Shown here in pieces: positions 8,140-18,315 of a stretch of 46,747 bases of DNA. The DNA is from Halobellus rufus (GTDB lineage: Archaea > Halobacteriota > Halobacteria > Halobacteriales > Haloferacaceae). Each line of letters starts with the position of its first letter. The first letter of the stretch is position 1. The notes beneath the pieces are model-generated. The model was given only the letters and a program-made list of their open reading frames with translations, was not told the origin of the DNA and made no database searches. The DNA lies in contig NZ_BBJO01000035.1 of the NCBI RefSeq assembly GCF_000739575.1, forward strand, positions 1-46,747, given 5' to 3'. The position numbers and the translations under genes are program-made.

Positions 8140-10446
8140 ATGACCGCAGCACACACGCCCGAGAACGGCGGCCCGGCGCGGGACTACGTCGACGTCGCCG
8201 ACGAGCACCTCCGCGGCACCTACGAGGAGCCGATGAGCCTCCGCGAGTACGTCGACGCCGCCTTCGAGCGGCCGTCGATCGCCGCCCACGCCGCGAAGTA
8301 CCTCCTCGACGCCATCGAGTCGATGGGGACGCGGACGGTGCTCGAGGAGGGCGAGACCCGCGAGCGGTACCGCTTCTTCGACGACCCGGCGAACGACGGC
8401 GAGCACGCGGTGCTCGGCAACACGGACGTGCTGAACAGCTTCGTCGACGACCTCCGGACGATCGCGACCGAGCGCGGCAAGTCAGAGAAGATCGTCTGGT
8501 TCAACGGCCCCACGGCGACCGGCAAGTCGGAACTGAAGCGCTGTCTCGTCAACGGGCTGCGCGCGTACTCGAAGACCGACGCGGGCCGTCGCTACACCGT
8601 CGAGTGGAACGTCGCCGCCGGGAGCGACACCCGTGGGCTCTCCTACGGCGGCGAGACGACCGGCACCGAGCGGGAAGACGACTGGTACGAGAGCCCGGTG
8701 CAGGCGCACCCGCTGTCGGTCTTCCCTCGCGACGTGCGCGAGGAACTGCTGACGGCGTTGAACGACGCCGCCGACGGGCACGTCCCGGTCGCCGTCGATC
8801 AGGCGCTCGATCCCTTCTCGCGGGAGGCGTACGACCTGCTCGAAGAGCGGTACCGGCGGAACGGCACCCAGGAGTTGTTCTCGGCGGTGACGGACCCCGC
8901 GCACCTGCGCGTGAAGAACTACGTCGTCGACGTCGGCAGCGGCATCGGCATCCTCCACTCCGAGGACGACGGGACGCCCAAAGAGCGGCTCGTCGGGTCG
9001 TGGATGCCCGGGATGCTCCGCGAACTCGACTCCCGCGGCCGGAAGAACCCGCAGGCGTTCAGCTACGACGGCGTGCTCTCGCAGGGCAACGGCCTGCTGA
9101 CGATCGTCGAGGACGCCTCCCAGCACGCCGACCTGCTCCAGAAGCTCCTGAACGTCCCCGACGAGGGACGCGTGAAGCTCGACAAGGGAATCGGAATGGA
9201 CGTCGACTCGCAACTGCTCATCATCTCGAACCCCGATCTGGACGCCGAACTCGACAAGTACGCCGACCGAAACGACCACGACCCGCTGAAGGCGCTCAAG
9301 CGCCGCCTCGACAAGCACGAGTTCCGCTACCTCACGACCGTCGCGCTCGAAGCCGAGCTGATCCGGCGGGAACTCACCGACGAGACGTCCGTCTGGGACG
9401 TCGAGGACGAGAGCGAGCTTCGCGAGCGGGTCCGCGCCCCGCTCGCCGTCGACGTCCGCAGCGGCCCCGGCGAGATCCAGCGGCGGGAGCTCGCGCCGCA
9501 CGCGGTCGCGGCCGCGGCGATGTACAGCGTCCTGACCCGTCTGGACGGCGAAGACGTCCCCTCGGGGTACGACCTGCTCGACAAGGCGAAGCTGTTCGAC
9601 GTGGGCTACCTCGAGGAGGAGGGCGACCGGACGGGGATCGACGAGTTCGCCTTCGAGCGGGAGAACGAGGGGTCCCACGGGATCCCGGTGACGTTCACCC
9701 GCGACGTCGTCGCGGAGCTGCTGCAGGGGACGACCGATCGGTGGCATCCGGAGCTCGCGGTCGAGCGGGTCGTCCTCCCCGACGACGTCCTCGACGCGAT
9801 GATCGAGGGGTTGCACGACGCGCCCGTCTTCTCCCGGGCGGAACGCGCCGAGTACGAGGGGCGGGCGTCGATGGCGCGGGAGTACGTCCGCGAGCGCCAG
9901 GAGTCGGACGTGCTCGCGGCGCTGCTGGCGGACCACTCCGTCGAGCGCGAGACGGTCGCCGAGTACGTCGAACACGTCTACGCGTGGGACGGCGACGAGC
10001 AGGTCGAGACCGAGCGCGGTCCCGTCGACCCCGACCCCCTCCGGATGAAGCTCTTCGAGATCGAGTCGCTCGGCCGGTTCGACGAGGACGACTACCTCGG
10101 GACCGCGCCGACAGAGAACGTGAAGCAGTTCCGCCGCGAGAAGATCATCGCCGCGCTGAACCGCTACGCGTGGCAGAACCGCGACGAGGGCTTCGCCGTC
10201 GACGACGTCGACCTCTCTGAGATCCCGATCATCCAGTCGGTGCTGGACGCCCACGGCTGGGACGACGTCCGCCGCCGCTACGAGGACTTCGACCCGGCGC
10301 AGTGGACCGACCCGCCGGCGAACACCGAGACGGCCCGGCTGAAGGCGAAGACGATCGACGGACTCGTCGACAGCGGGTACACGGAGGCGTCCGCAGAGTT
10401 GACGAGCCGCGCCGTGATGCGGGAGGTGCGCGAGCGATGGGACTGA
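8140..10446 (+). CDS. prkA2: PrkA-family AAA protein kinase 2
   Basis: A 768-residue paralogue of PrkA1 with the same architecture: N-terminal AAA region, Walker A GPTATGKS near residue 128, and a C-terminal PrkA domain. The P-loop differs from PrkA1 (TATG in place of VGSG), so the two are old paralogues and not a recent duplication. The regions [14 protein letters not shown] and [13 protein letters not shown] correspond to the arginine-finger and sensor parts of the AAA core. ATG 8140 is preferred over the in-frame GTG 8134 because the prkA1 stop lies just before it. The last 10 bp overlap the yeaH start, so translation is probably coupled. The partners and substrates are unknown. Confidence 0.88.
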   Translation: MTAAHTPENGGPARDYVDVADEHLRGTYEEPMSLREYVDAAFERPSIAAHAAKYLLDAIESMGTRTVLEEGETRERYRFFDDPANDGEHAVLGNTDVLNSFVDDLRTIATERGKSEKIVWFNGPTATGKSELKRCLVNGLRAYSKTDAGRRYTVEWNVAAGSDTRGLSYGGETTGTEREDDWYESPVQAHPLSVFPRDVREELLTALNDAADGHVPVAVDQALDPFSREAYDLLEERYRRNGTQELFSAVTDPAHLRVKNYVVDVGSGIGILHSEDDGTPKERLVGSWMPGMLRELDSRGRKNPQAFSYDGVLSQGNGLLTIVEDASQHADLLQKLLNVPDEGRVKLDKGIGMDVDSQLLIISNPDLDAELDKYADRNDHDPLKALKRRLDKHEFRYLTTVALEAELIRRELTDETSVWDVEDESELRERVRAPLAVDVRSGPGEIQRRELAPHAVAAAAMYSVLTRLDGEDVPSGYDLLDKAKLFDVGYLEEEGDRTGIDEFAFERENEGSHGIPVTFTRDVVAELLQGTTDRWHPELAVERVVLPDDVLDAMIEGLHDAPVFSRAERAEYEGRASMAREYVRERQESDVLAALLADHSVERETVAEYVEHVYAWDGDEQVETERGPVDPDPLRMKLFEIESLGRFDEDDYLGTAPTENVKQFRREKIIAALNRYAWQNRDEGFAVDDVDLSEIPIIQSVLDAHGWDDVRRRYEDFDPAQWTDPPANTETARLKAKTIDGLVDSGYTEASAELTSRAVMREVRERWD

Positions 10447-11795
10447 GAGAGGACCTCGAACGGTTCCGCGAAGTCGGCGAGGAGCGCCGCGAGGACCTCC
10501 AGTCGTTCATCCGCTACGGCGACCTCAGCGGCTCGGAGTCCGAGCGGATCAAGATCCCGATCAAGGTCGTCGACCTCCCGGAGTTCCAGTACGACAGGCT
10601 CGACCGCGGCGGCGTCGGGCAGGGACAGGGCGGCACCCCGGACGTCGGCCAACCCGTCGGCCAGCCACAGCCGCAGGCCGGCGACGGCGACGACGACGGC
10701 GAGGAGGGCGAGCCCGGAGAGGAGGGCGGCGAACACGAGTACTACGAGATGGACCCCGAGGAGTTCGCCGAGGAACTCGACGAGGAGCTCGGCTTGGACC
10801 TCGAACCGAAGGGCAAGAAGGTGATCGAGGAGGTCGAGGGCGACTTCACCGACGTCACCCGCACCGGCCCGAACAGCACCCTCGACTTCGAGCGGCTGTT
10901 CAAACAGGGGCTCAAGCGGAAGCTCGCGACCGACTTCGACGAGTCGTTCGTCCGCGAGGCGATGAAAGTCGCCGGCGAGACGCCCCGGTCGGTCTACCGG
11001 TGGTGTCGCGAGGAGCACATCCTCGTCTCGCTGGCGTGGATCGAGGCCGAGTGGGACGAGATCCCCGACGACGAGCGGGGGAAGTGGGCCTCGTTCGCGG
11101 AGATGGCCGACGCGGTCGAGCGGACGACGACCGTCCAGCGCATCCGCCGCGACGGCCTGCGCGAGGTGCCGTTCCGCCGCGACGACGAGCGGTACCGCCA
11201 CCCCGAGATCGAGGAGAAGAAGGAGAAGAACGTCGTCGTCGTCAACATCCGCGACGTCTCGGGATCGATGCGGGAGACCAAGCGCGAACTCGTCGAGCGG
11301 ACGTTCACCCCGCTGGACTGGTACTTGCAGGGCAAGTACGACAACGCCGAGTTCGTCTACATCGCCCACGACGCCGACGCCTGGGAGGTCGAGCGCGAGG
11401 AGTTCTTCGGCATCCGCTCGGGCGGCGGGACGCGGATCTCCAGCGCCTACGAACTCGCCGGCGAGATCCTCGAGGAGCAGTACCCCTTCGCGGAGTGGAA
11501 CCGCTACGTGTTCGCCGCGGGCGACTCCGAGAACTCCTCGAACGACACGACCGAGCGGGTGATCCCGCTGATGCGAGAGATCCCCGCGAACCGTCACGCC
11601 TACGTGGAGACCCAGCCCGGCGGAACCGCGATCAACGCGACGCACGCCGACGAGGTCGCAGACGCCTTCGCCGACGACGGCGACGTCGTCGTCGCGACCG
11701 TCAAGTCCCGCGAGGACGTCACGGAGGCGATCTACGAGATACTCCAGCCCGCCACCGCGAAGCCGCGGGCGACCGCGAACCCGGCAACGGAGTGA
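10437..11795 (+). CDS. yeaH: YeaH/YhbH family protein (DUF444) with VWA-like domain
   Basis: A 452-residue member of the DUF444 family, which almost always travels with PrkA and SpoVR. The N-terminus has a short basic part, then a Gly/Gln/Glu-rich disordered stretch (about residues 60-105). A globular part follows with a von Willebrand A-like fold whose metal-ion-dependent adhesion motif is DVSGSM, near residue 279. This suggests a metal-dependent protein-binding role, perhaps as a scaffold for the kinases. The start ATG 10437 overlaps the end of prkA2, and spoVR starts 7 bp after the stop. There is a Ser/Asn-rich loop ([11 protein letters not shown]) in the C-terminal half. Confidence 0.9.
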   Translation: MGLREDLERFREVGEERREDLQSFIRYGDLSGSESERIKIPIKVVDLPEFQYDRLDRGGVGQGQGGTPDVGQPVGQPQPQAGDGDDDGEEGEPGEEGGEHEYYEMDPEEFAEELDEELGLDLEPKGKKVIEEVEGDFTDVTRTGPNSTLDFERLFKQGLKRKLATDFDESFVREAMKVAGETPRSVYRWCREEHILVSLAWIEAEWDEIPDDERGKWASFAEMADAVERTTTVQRIRRDGLREVPFRRDDERYRHPEIEEKKEKNVVVVNIRDVSGSMRETKRELVERTFTPLDWYLQGKYDNAEFVYIAHDADAWEVEREEFFGIRSGGGTRISSAYELAGEILEEQYPFAEWNRYVFAAGDSENSSNDTTERVIPLMREIPANRHAYVETQPGGTAINATHADEVADAFADDGDVVVATVKSREDVTEAIYEILQPATAKPRATANPATE

Positions 11796-11801
11796 TACGA
11801 G

Positions 11802-13817
11802 ATGGCAACTACCCCACGACGATTCAGGGACGTCGCGCGCGCGGCCGCCGACCGGCTCGACGAGCCGGTTCGAGAGGCCAGAGCGCTCGCGAGGAAACTC
11901 GGGCTCGACCCCTACCCCGTGAACTACTGGATCGTCGACCACGACGAGATGAACCAGCTCATCGCCTACGGCGGCTTCCAGCGCCGTTACCCGCACTGGC
12001 GGTGGGGGATGACCTACGACCGCCAGCGCAAGCAGGACCAGTTCGGGATGGGCAAGGCCTTCGAGATCGTCAACAACGACGACCCGAGCCACGCGTTCTT
12101 ACAGGAGTCGAACTCGCTGGCCGACCAGAAGGCCGTCATCACGCACGTCGAGGCCCACGCGGACTTCTTCCGCAACAACGAGTGGTTCGGGCGCTTCAGC
12201 GGCGACGGCGACCTCGACGCGGCGGCGATGCTCGAACGCCACGCCGAGACGATCCAGCGCTACGTCGACGACCCGGAGATCGACCGCGAGGACGTCGAGC
12301 GGTTCGTCGACGCCGTGACCTGCCTCGAGGACACGATCGATCAGCACCGACCGCTGGCGGTCGACCGCGACGGCGAACGGACGCGGCCCGAGGACCTCCG
12401 CGGGCGGCTCGACGAGTTGAACCTCTCGGAGTCGGTCCGCGAGGCCGTCTTCGACGACGAGTGGCTCGACGACCTCGCGGACGCCGAGGCCGCCGCCGCG
12501 GCGCTGGATCGTCCCCGCGCGGACGTGCTGGGATTCCTCCGGGAGCACGGGACCGTCTACGACGAGGACTCCGGGGAGGCAGTCGAGATGGAACCGTGGC
12601 AGAAGGACGTCCTCGACGTCCTCCGCCGGGAGGCGTACTACTTCGCCCCGCAGAAGATGACGAAGGTGATGAACGAGGGGTGGGCCGCCTACTGGGAGTC
12701 GCTGATGATGGGCGAGGAGCGCTTCGCGGGGACCGACGAGTTCCTCACCTACGCCGACCACCAGTCGCGGGTGTTAGGCTCGCCGGGACTCAACCCCTAC
12801 AAGCTCGGCAAGGAGCTCTGGGAGTACGTCGAGAACACCGCCAACCGCCGAGAGGTCGCCGAGAGACTCCTCCGCGTCGAGGGGATCACGTGGCGGAACT
12901 TCCACGACGCCGTCGACTTCCGGGCGGTCCAAGCGCTACTCGAACCCGCCGATCCGATCGCTGGCCTCAACCGCGAGACGATCGACGCGCTGGCTGCGCT
13001 CCCCGAGGACGACCCGCGGGTCGACTGGGAGGCGCTGGACCGCGCGCTCTCCGACCCCGACGCCGTCGACGTCGACCGCTACCCGTGGAAGGTGCTCACC
13101 TACGAGGGCCTCGCCGAGCGGCACTTCTCGCTGATAAAGCCGCAGAACCGCGGCTTCCTCGGGCGGATCAGACGCGACGAACTCGAGGAGCTCTCGCGTT
13201 ACATCTTCGACGACGCGACGTACGCGACCGTCGAGGAGGCGATCGCCGACGTCGACCCGACCGCCGGCTGGGAGCGGATGCGGGCGATCCGCGAGAGCCA
13301 CAACGACGTGACGTTCATCGACGCGTTCCTCTCGGCGGAGTTCGTCGAGGCGAACGACTACTTCACCTACGAGTACACCCGGTCGACGGGTGATTTCCGC
13401 GTCGCGTCGACCGATCCGGCGGACGTGAAGAAGAAGCTCCTCCTGCAGTTCACGAACTTCGGCAAGCCGACGGTCGCCGTCTTCGACGACAACTTCGAGA
13501 ACCGCGGCGAACTACTCCTCGGACACCGCTACAACGGCATTATGCTCGACGTCGAGCAGGCCCGGGACGTCCTCGAACGCGTCCACGAACTCTGGGGCCG
13601 GCCCGTGAACCTGATGACGATCCGGAAGGAGTACGACGACCACGACGTCGAGGTCGCCAGGCGTCGCAACCGCGAGCCCGAACCGACGGAGGTCGGCGTT
13701 CGGATCCGCTACGACGGGGAGGCCTTCGAGACGTTCGAACTCGACGAGGACCTGCGGGCGCGGATCGAGGCCGACGACGTCGACTACGACACGAAGCCCG
13801 ACGAGTGGCTGTCGTAG
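11802..13817 (+). CDS. spoVR: SpoVR family protein
   Basis: A 671-residue SpoVR/YcgB-like protein, the last gene of the prkA operon. Family landmarks are FQRRYPHWRWGMTYD near the N-terminus, HVEAHADFFRNNEWF, the YYFAPQKMTKVMNEGWA stretch and YVENTANR, with many His, Trp and Tyr residues that may form a metal or cofactor site. It is first known from Bacillus spore cortex formation and from E. coli stress operons; the biochemical activity is not established. It is soluble, without TM segments. It sits 7 bp after yeaH. The stop lies 34 bp from the convergent SAMP1 gene with no clear terminator. Confidence 0.92.
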   Translation: MATTPRRFRDVARAAADRLDEPVREARALARKLGLDPYPVNYWIVDHDEMNQLIAYGGFQRRYPHWRWGMTYDRQRKQDQFGMGKAFEIVNNDDPSHAFLQESNSLADQKAVITHVEAHADFFRNNEWFGRFSGDGDLDAAAMLERHAETIQRYVDDPEIDREDVERFVDAVTCLEDTIDQHRPLAVDRDGERTRPEDLRGRLDELNLSESVREAVFDDEWLDDLADAEAAAAALDRPRADVLGFLREHGTVYDEDSGEAVEMEPWQKDVLDVLRREAYYFAPQKMTKVMNEGWAAYWESLMMGEERFAGTDEFLTYADHQSRVLGSPGLNPYKLGKELWEYVENTANRREVAERLLRVEGITWRNFHDAVDFRAVQALLEPADPIAGLNRETIDALAALPEDDPRVDWEALDRALSDPDAVDVDRYPWKVLTYEGLAERHFSLIKPQNRGFLGRIRRDELEELSRYIFDDATYATVEEAIADVDPTAGWERMRAIRESHNDVTFIDAFLSAEFVEANDYFTYEYTRSTGDFRVASTDPADVKKKLLLQFTNFGKPTVAVFDDNFENRGELLLGHRYNGIMLDVEQARDVLERVHELWGRPVNLMTIRKEYDDHDVEVARRRNREPEPTEVGVRIRYDGEAFETFELDEDLRARIEADDVDYDTKPDEWLS

Positions 13818-13851
13818 TCGAGTCGGGCGGTCTGTGAGCGCAGTCTGTCGG

Positions 13852-14130
13852 CTACGGGCGCGAGCCGCCGGTCACCGGCGGGAACATCGCGAGCTCGTCG
13901 CCGTCTTCGAGCGCCGCGTCGAGCGAGGCGGGCGAGCCGTTCTGCATCAGATTCACGTCGTCGGCGAGCGCGTCGCCGTCCAGTACCCGCTCGCCGAGCC
14001 CGTCGCACTCCGCGAGGAGCGCGTCCAGCGCGTCCTCGACGGTGCCGTCGCCGTCGACGGAGACGGTGTGTTCTCGTCCGCCTGCGACCTCTGCGAGATC
14101 GGCGAAAAGCCGCCACGTGACCGTGTCCAT
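13852..14130 (-). CDS. samp1: Small archaeal modifier protein SAMP1 (MoaD/ThiS-like) with a C-terminal SRP extension
   Basis: A 92-residue beta-grasp protein closely resembling Haloferax SAMP1: RLFADLAEVAGG at the start, NLMQNG in the middle, and DELAMFPPVTGG near the end. SAMPs are activated by the E1-like UbaA, then joined to protein lysines or used as sulfur carriers for molybdopterin. Two features are odd. The di-glycine that is normally terminal is followed by Ser-Arg-Pro before TAG, so the protein would need trimming, as with ubiquitin precursors. The protein also contains no lysine, and Arg replaces the usual Lys in the first strand. ATG 14130 is chosen over the start four codons upstream from the family N-terminus. 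Confidence 0.85.
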   Translation of the reverse strand: MDTVTWRLFADLAEVAGGREHTVSVDGDGTVEDALDALLAECDGLGERVLDGDALADDVNLMQNGSPASLDAALEDGDELAMFPPVTGGSRP

Positions 14131-14161
14131 ACCACCCCTCACCGCCCGGTGGAGTTGAGCG

Positions 14162-15448
14162 TTACGCCGTCCGGTCGTCGGGCGCGGGGGGCTCCGATCC
14201 GGCGGTCGATCTCGGGTCCCCGTCGGTCGCGGTCTGTCCGGCGGTCGCGAGCCCCGTGATCTCCCGGAGGCGCTCGGGCCGAGCGACCACGTAGAGCGCG
14301 TCCCCGGGGGCCAGTTCCCGGCTCCGCGGCGGGATCGCCTCGATGCCCCCGCCGGCCTCGTGAACGGCGACGACCGTCGCGTCGACGGAGCCGAGCGTCG
14401 CTCCGTCGAGGTCGCTCCCGGCCTCGACGGTCACGACGTCCATCGTCTCGTCGGCCGCGCGCAGCAGCGCGGTGAACTCCCGCTCCGCCCCGGGATCGGC
14501 TGGCAGCGTCAGGAGCCGGTAGGAGGCGTCGGGGTCGAGCACGGCGGCGTCGGCCTCGTCGAGGATCACGGTGGCGACGTCGTCGGTCGCCGCGCGGAGT
14601 TCGCCGCTGGCGACGCGGGTCGCCGTCTCGGTACCGTCGGCCTCGGTCCTCCGTCGCCACAGTTGGACCGCGTCGCCCGCCGACGCGCCCGCACCGGGGT
14701 CGGCGTGGACCGCGACGGCGGCGAATCCGGGGGCGAGGGTCGTTCCGAGTCCCGCGGCGCGGCGTCCGAGTCCGAGCCGCTTCACGGTGCCGTCGTCGTC
14801 GAGTTCTAGGTCGACGTAGCCGACGCCGTAGTCCTCTTTGATCCGCGCGACGACGCGGTCTCTGAGGTCGTCGCCGCGGAGGTTCCGCGGTACGAGCAGC
14901 GTCTTGCCAGCGAGGTCGGCCTTCGTCGCATCCGGGACCGGCTCGTAGCCCTCGATGTCGTCGACGTCTTCGGCCTCCGCGGGCAGTTCGACGGGTCGAA
15001 CGCGACCGACGTTGCTGACCAGCCGACTGACCTCGGTGTCGAGTTCGCGCGCGCCGACGATGGCGAAGACGCTCGTCGTGACGCGGTCGCCGACGGCGCG
15101 GCCGGCGGGGGAGACGACGATCGCCGCGACGAGCGTCGCCGCGTTGATCAGGACGGTCATCGGGTCGAAGATCGTCCCCGCGTCCGATCCGACCGCCTGC
15201 TGGAACAGCCCGACGGAGTTGAGATACAGCGCGACGCCCGACGCGCCGACGAGCGTCGCGAGCCACGCGGGGATCTCCTCGCGGGTGTACCACCGGTAGA
15301 CGATCGCCGCGACGGCCGCGAGTATCGCCGCCGTCGCCGCGAGGCCGACGACCTGCGTCACCGCGCCGAGGACCGTCGGGTCGTCGGTGAGTCCGGAGCC
15401 GACCTGAAGCGGCGACGGCGCGCCGGCGGCGATCCCAGCGGCGCTCAC
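14162..15448 (-). CDS. Membrane protein with TrkA-C/RCK-like regulatory domains (B)
   Basis: A 428-residue protein. Three or four hydrophobic segments occupy about residues 30-125. The rest is soluble and contains TrkA-C-like modules, the clearest being the last: PPRSRELAPGDALYVVARPERL. It starts with GTG whose first bases overlap the stop of the upstream relative, so the two are translationally coupled. There is no K+ channel selectivity filter and no complete nucleotide-binding GxGxxG, so it is not a channel by itself. A regulatory or transport-accessory role for K+ or another ion is inferred. The C-terminal 25 residues are acidic and probably disordered. The stop is 32 bp from the samp1 start. 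Confidence 0.75.
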   Translation of the reverse strand: MSAAGIAAGAPSPLQVGSGLTDDPTVLGAVTQVVGLAATAAILAAVAAIVYRWYTREEIPAWLATLVGASGVALYLNSVGLFQQAVGSDAGTIFDPMTVLINAATLVAAIVVSPAGRAVGDRVTTSVFAIVGARELDTEVSRLVSNVGRVRPVELPAEAEDVDDIEGYEPVPDATKADLAGKTLLVPRNLRGDDLRDRVVARIKEDYGVGYVDLELDDDGTVKRLGLGRRAAGLGTTLAPGFAAVAVHADPGAGASAGDAVQLWRRRTEADGTETATRVASGELRAATDDVATVILDEADAAVLDPDASYRLLTLPADPGAEREFTALLRAADETMDVVTVEAGSDLDGATLGSVDATVVAVHEAGGGIEAIPPRSRELAPGDALYVVARPERLREITGLATAGQTATDGDPRSTAGSEPPAPDDRTA

Positions 15449-16700
15449 GCGATCACCTCCCCGAACGCGTCGAGGTCGGCTTTGCCGCCCACGACGAGGA
15501 GGTCGTCGCCGGCTTCCACAGCCTGCGTCCCGCGCGGGACGATCGACCAGGATCCGTCGCTCCGGACCGCGAGGACGACCACGCCGTGTTCGTCGCGAAC
15601 GGCGACGTCGCCGAGCGTCTGGCCCGCCAGTTCACTCCCGGAGCCGACGGCGAACCGACGGAACCGCTTGCCGGTCCGACGGAGCAGCCCCACGAGTTCG
15701 AACTCGCGTCGCTCCCGCGGGATTCGACGATCAGCCGGACGTCCTCGGCGGCGACGAGGGCCTGTGCGGACTGCCGTGACGCCGCGAGCGTCGCCCGGGC
15801 GCGGCCGCCGACCGCCCGCTGGACCGTCGCCTCCGACCCAGCAACCTCCGGGTCGGTCTCCTCGCCGCCGTCTGCGGCGGGCTCGGGTCCACCGTCGTCG
15901 CCGGTTTCGCGTGTCTGCTCCCCGGACTCCCCCTCGGCCTCGACGACCCCGAGCAGGCGCGCATCGAATCGCTCGCCGTCCGCGAAGGCGGTCACCTCGT
16001 CTCCGCGCGCCGCGCCGGTCGGCACCAAGGCGTCGACGGAGACCGCCCGTTCGCCGGGGCGGAGATGCTTCGAGAGGCCGCTGGTCGGCGGGGCCGCGGT
16101 GACCGTCGCGCGCCCCCGTTCGTCGAGCGTGGCCGACACTTCGAGGAGGTCGTACTCCGTCCTGAGGGCGGTCTCGACGCGCGACTCCAGTTCCACGAGC
16201 GGGAGGTCCGCGGGGAAGGTCCACGTCTCCTCGCGAATCGACTCCCGCAGCGCCGCCGGCAGCGGCGGGTAGCCCTCGACGTCGCCGACGTCGCCGACGA
16301 CGGTGATCTCGACCTGTCCGCGCCCCCCGACCAGTTCGACCACGTCCGCCGAGAGCGTCCGCTTCGTGAGGTCGCGCAGGCTGAGCCGCTTCGGCAGTGC
16401 CGCACCCATCTTGTCGCCCTGCCCGTGGGCGTACAGCGTCCCCATCAACACGACGAGCAGCGCGATGGTGAGCCGAAGCTGATTCGTAGATCCAGTGAGC
16501 GAAGGGTCAGCGAGCGCGAGCAGGCCGCCGTTGAGCCCGGCGATGGTGACGCCGAGCGCGACGACGCCCAGCCCGGGGATCGTGACGCCGGTGAAGTACT
16601 TGAATCCGAAGCCGAGCAGCCACGCGATGAGCGCCGGGACGAGCCCGGTCAGCACGCCGAGATAGAGGCCGTAGAGGATTTCGACGGGGAGCGATGCCAT
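15445..16700 (-). CDS. Membrane protein with TrkA-C/RCK-like regulatory domains (A), frameshifted near 15723
   Basis: A relative of the downstream gene, about 418 residues when corrected. Three hydrophobic segments lie near residues 7-34, 40-64 and 77-93, followed by a soluble region with an acidic Gly/Glu insert (about 250-290) and a final TrkA-C module (SIVPRGTQAVEAGDDLLVVG). The frame breaks at 15723/15724: frame 1 reads to RLIVE, and one extra A gives IPRERREFELVG and a stop at 15445-15447. Without correction the ORF ends in Ser/Arg-rich nonsense. A TATA box at 16723-16731 fits the ATG at 16700. It forms a two-gene operon with the downstream relative. Confidence 0.78.
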
Positions 16701-16722
16701 CGACGGCTATGCTCGCGCGGAG

Positions 16723-16731
16723 GGTAAACAC
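16723..16731 (-). promoter_or_regulatory. TATA box of the TrkA-like operon
   Basis: On the minus strand GTGTTTACC is centred 27 bp before ATG 16700, the spacing for a leaderless transcript. Confidence 0.5.
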
Positions 16732-16806
16732 CTGTCGCTGTGATGCCTCCCGCTCGCGACACGTGGCCGGTGGCGGTCCGATCGGGGGACCGTACTCGGA
16801 TGGACC

Positions 16807-17250
16807 CTACCCGTCGGCCTGCAGCTCCGCGAACAGCCGCCGCACCCTGTCTTCGATCTCGTCGCGGATCCGCGCCACGTCCTCGGCCGACCGCCCGTCG
16901 GGGTCGGGCAGGTCCCAGTCGCGGTTCTCTCCGCCCCAGCCGGCGGGACAGACGTCCTCGGCGGAACAGCCCATCGTGATCACGTAGTCGCTGTCGCGGA
17001 TCTCATCGAACGTCACCTCCCGCGGCGTTCGGTCGGCGACGTCGATCCCGGCGTCGGCCATCGTCTCGACGACCTCCGCGTGGACGGCGGCGGCCGGGCG
17101 CGTCCCGCCGGTGACGATGTCGATCCGATCCTCCAGCCCGCGCGCCGCGCGTTCGCGCCGGGCGAAGGCGTACGCCATCTGTGAGCGGCCGGCGTTCTGA
17201 ACGCAGACGAAGGCGATGCGGACGGGTGCGAAGTCGGTGGGTGCTGTCAT
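16807..17250 (-). CDS. arsC: Arsenate reductase, low-molecular-weight phosphatase type
   Basis: A 147-residue cytoplasmic enzyme of the LMW protein-tyrosine-phosphatase fold. The P-loop CVQNAGRS (C-X5-R-S) is near the N-terminus, and the acid loop DLPDPDG near residue 118 supplies the general acid. In this arsenic operon it would reduce arsenate to arsenite for export by the Acr3 pump. A cysteine in GCSAEDVCPAG may take part in the thiol relay. It is the last gene of the operon, 12 bp after the acr3 stop. A plain phosphatase cannot be excluded by sequence, but the context is strong. Confidence 0.85.
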   Translation of the reverse strand: MTAPTDFAPVRIAFVCVQNAGRSQMAYAFARRERAARGLEDRIDIVTGGTRPAAAVHAEVVETMADAGIDVADRTPREVTFDEIRDSDYVITMGCSAEDVCPAGWGGENRDWDLPDPDGRSAEDVARIRDEIEDRVRRLFAELQADG

Positions 17251-17262
17251 TGTGATCGGGAT

Positions 17263-18315
17263 TCAATCGGTGTAGGCGACGGTCGCGACGTCGTCGGCGT
17301 CGGCGAAGAGGCGGTCCTTCGTGGCGAGGGCGACCCGAACGAGCGCGAGCATCACCGGCACCTCGATGAGTGGGCCGACGACGGTCGCGAGCGCGACGTT
17401 GCTCCCGATGCCGAAGACGGCGACGGCGACGGCGATCGCGAGCTCGAAGTTGTTCGACGAGGCGGTGAACGCGAGGCTGATGCTCTCGGTGTAGTCGAAC
17501 CCCAACAGCGCGCTCACGCCGTAGGCGAGGCCCCACAGCGCCGTGAAGAAGACGAAGAGCGGCACGGCGATGAGCAGGATCTGCTCGGGGTTCGAGACGA
17601 TGTAATCGCCCTTCAGCGCGAACATCACGACGACCGTGAAGAGCAGACCGAGCAGGCCGAACGGGCTGATCCGCGGGACGATCCGTCGATAGTACGTGTC
17701 GCGGCCGACGGTCCCGAACGCGACCTTCTGCGTGAGATAGCCCAAGAGAAGCGGGAGGCCGAGGAAGACGCCGACCATCTGCGCGATGAGGCTCATCGAG
17801 ACGTCCACGGCGGTCCCTCGGAGGACGGTGAGAAAGAGGAAGGCGTACGGGACGAACAGCACGATCTGCAGCAGGCTGTTCACCCCGACGCAGACCGCAC
17901 ACATCTCCTGGTTCCCGCCCGCGAGTTCGTTCCACACGAGGACCATCGCGATGCACGGCGCGATCCCGACGATCACGAGCCCGGTGACGAACTCCGGGTA
18001 GCCGCCGAGGAAGAACACCGCGAGACCGTACATCACGAACGGCGCGACGAGCCAGTTGAACGCGAGGGTGATTCCGATCTCCGTGCGGGTGGTGCGGGTG
18101 ACGCGGGGAATGCGCCCGTAGTCGATCTCGGCCATTATCGGGAAGATCATCACGAACAGTCCGATCGCGATCGGGAGGCTCGTGCCGTGCCACGTGACGG
18201 CGTTGAGCGCGTCGGTCACCGACGGGACGAACCGGCCGAGCAGGATCCCGAGGACCATCGCGACGCCGATCCAGAGCGTGAGGTAGCGATCGAGGACGCT
18301 CAGTTCGTCGCTCAT
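17263..18315 (-). CDS. acr3: Arsenite efflux permease, Acr3 family
   Basis: A 350-residue inner-membrane protein with about ten hydrophobic segments and little outside them, the normal size for Acr3 (bile-acid/arsenite/riboflavin transporter superfamily). It carries out arsenite export driven by the proton-motive force. The conserved cysteine thought to bind As(III) in the fourth TM segment is visible in GIAPCIAMVLVWNELA, and the conserved Glu near the ninth TM lies in TASSNNFELAIAVAVA. The start ATG overlaps the arsR stop by 4 bp (ATGA), so translation is coupled. Confidence 0.9.
   Translation of the reverse strand: MSDELSVLDRYLTLWIGVAMVLGILLGRFVPSVTDALNAVTWHGTSLPIAIGLFVMIFPIMAEIDYGRIPRVTRTTRTEIGITLAFNWLVAPFVMYGLAVFFLGGYPEFVTGLVIVGIAPCIAMVLVWNELAGGNQEMCAVCVGVNSLLQIVLFVPYAFLFLTVLRGTAVDVSMSLIAQMVGVFLGLPLLLGYLTQKVAFGTVGRDTYYRRIVPRISPFGLLGLLFTVVVMFALKGDYIVSNPEQILLIAVPLFVFFTALWGLAYGVSALLGFDYTESISLAFTASSNNFELAIAVAVAVFGIGSNVALATVVGPLIEVPVMLALVRVALATKDRLFADADDVATVAYTD

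Noticed and set aside
6069..10220. A single 1383-codon ORF
   Set aside because: Only the first 672 codons are PrkA1; the rest is Arg-rich readthrough in the wrong frame across prkA2, caused by the lost base at 8083.
8482..10254. Long ORF on the minus strand opposite prkA2
   Set aside because: A shadow of high-GC codon use; Val/Leu/Arg-rich without motifs, while the plus strand encodes a clear PrkA.
10278..12092. 604-codon minus-strand ORF opposite yeaH/spoVR
   Set aside because: Same shadow effect; the plus strand genes have family motifs.
15731..15964. Ser/Arg-rich C-terminus of the uncorrected TrkA-like ORF and related small ORFs
   Set aside because: Out-of-frame translation after the break at 15723, or shadow frames.
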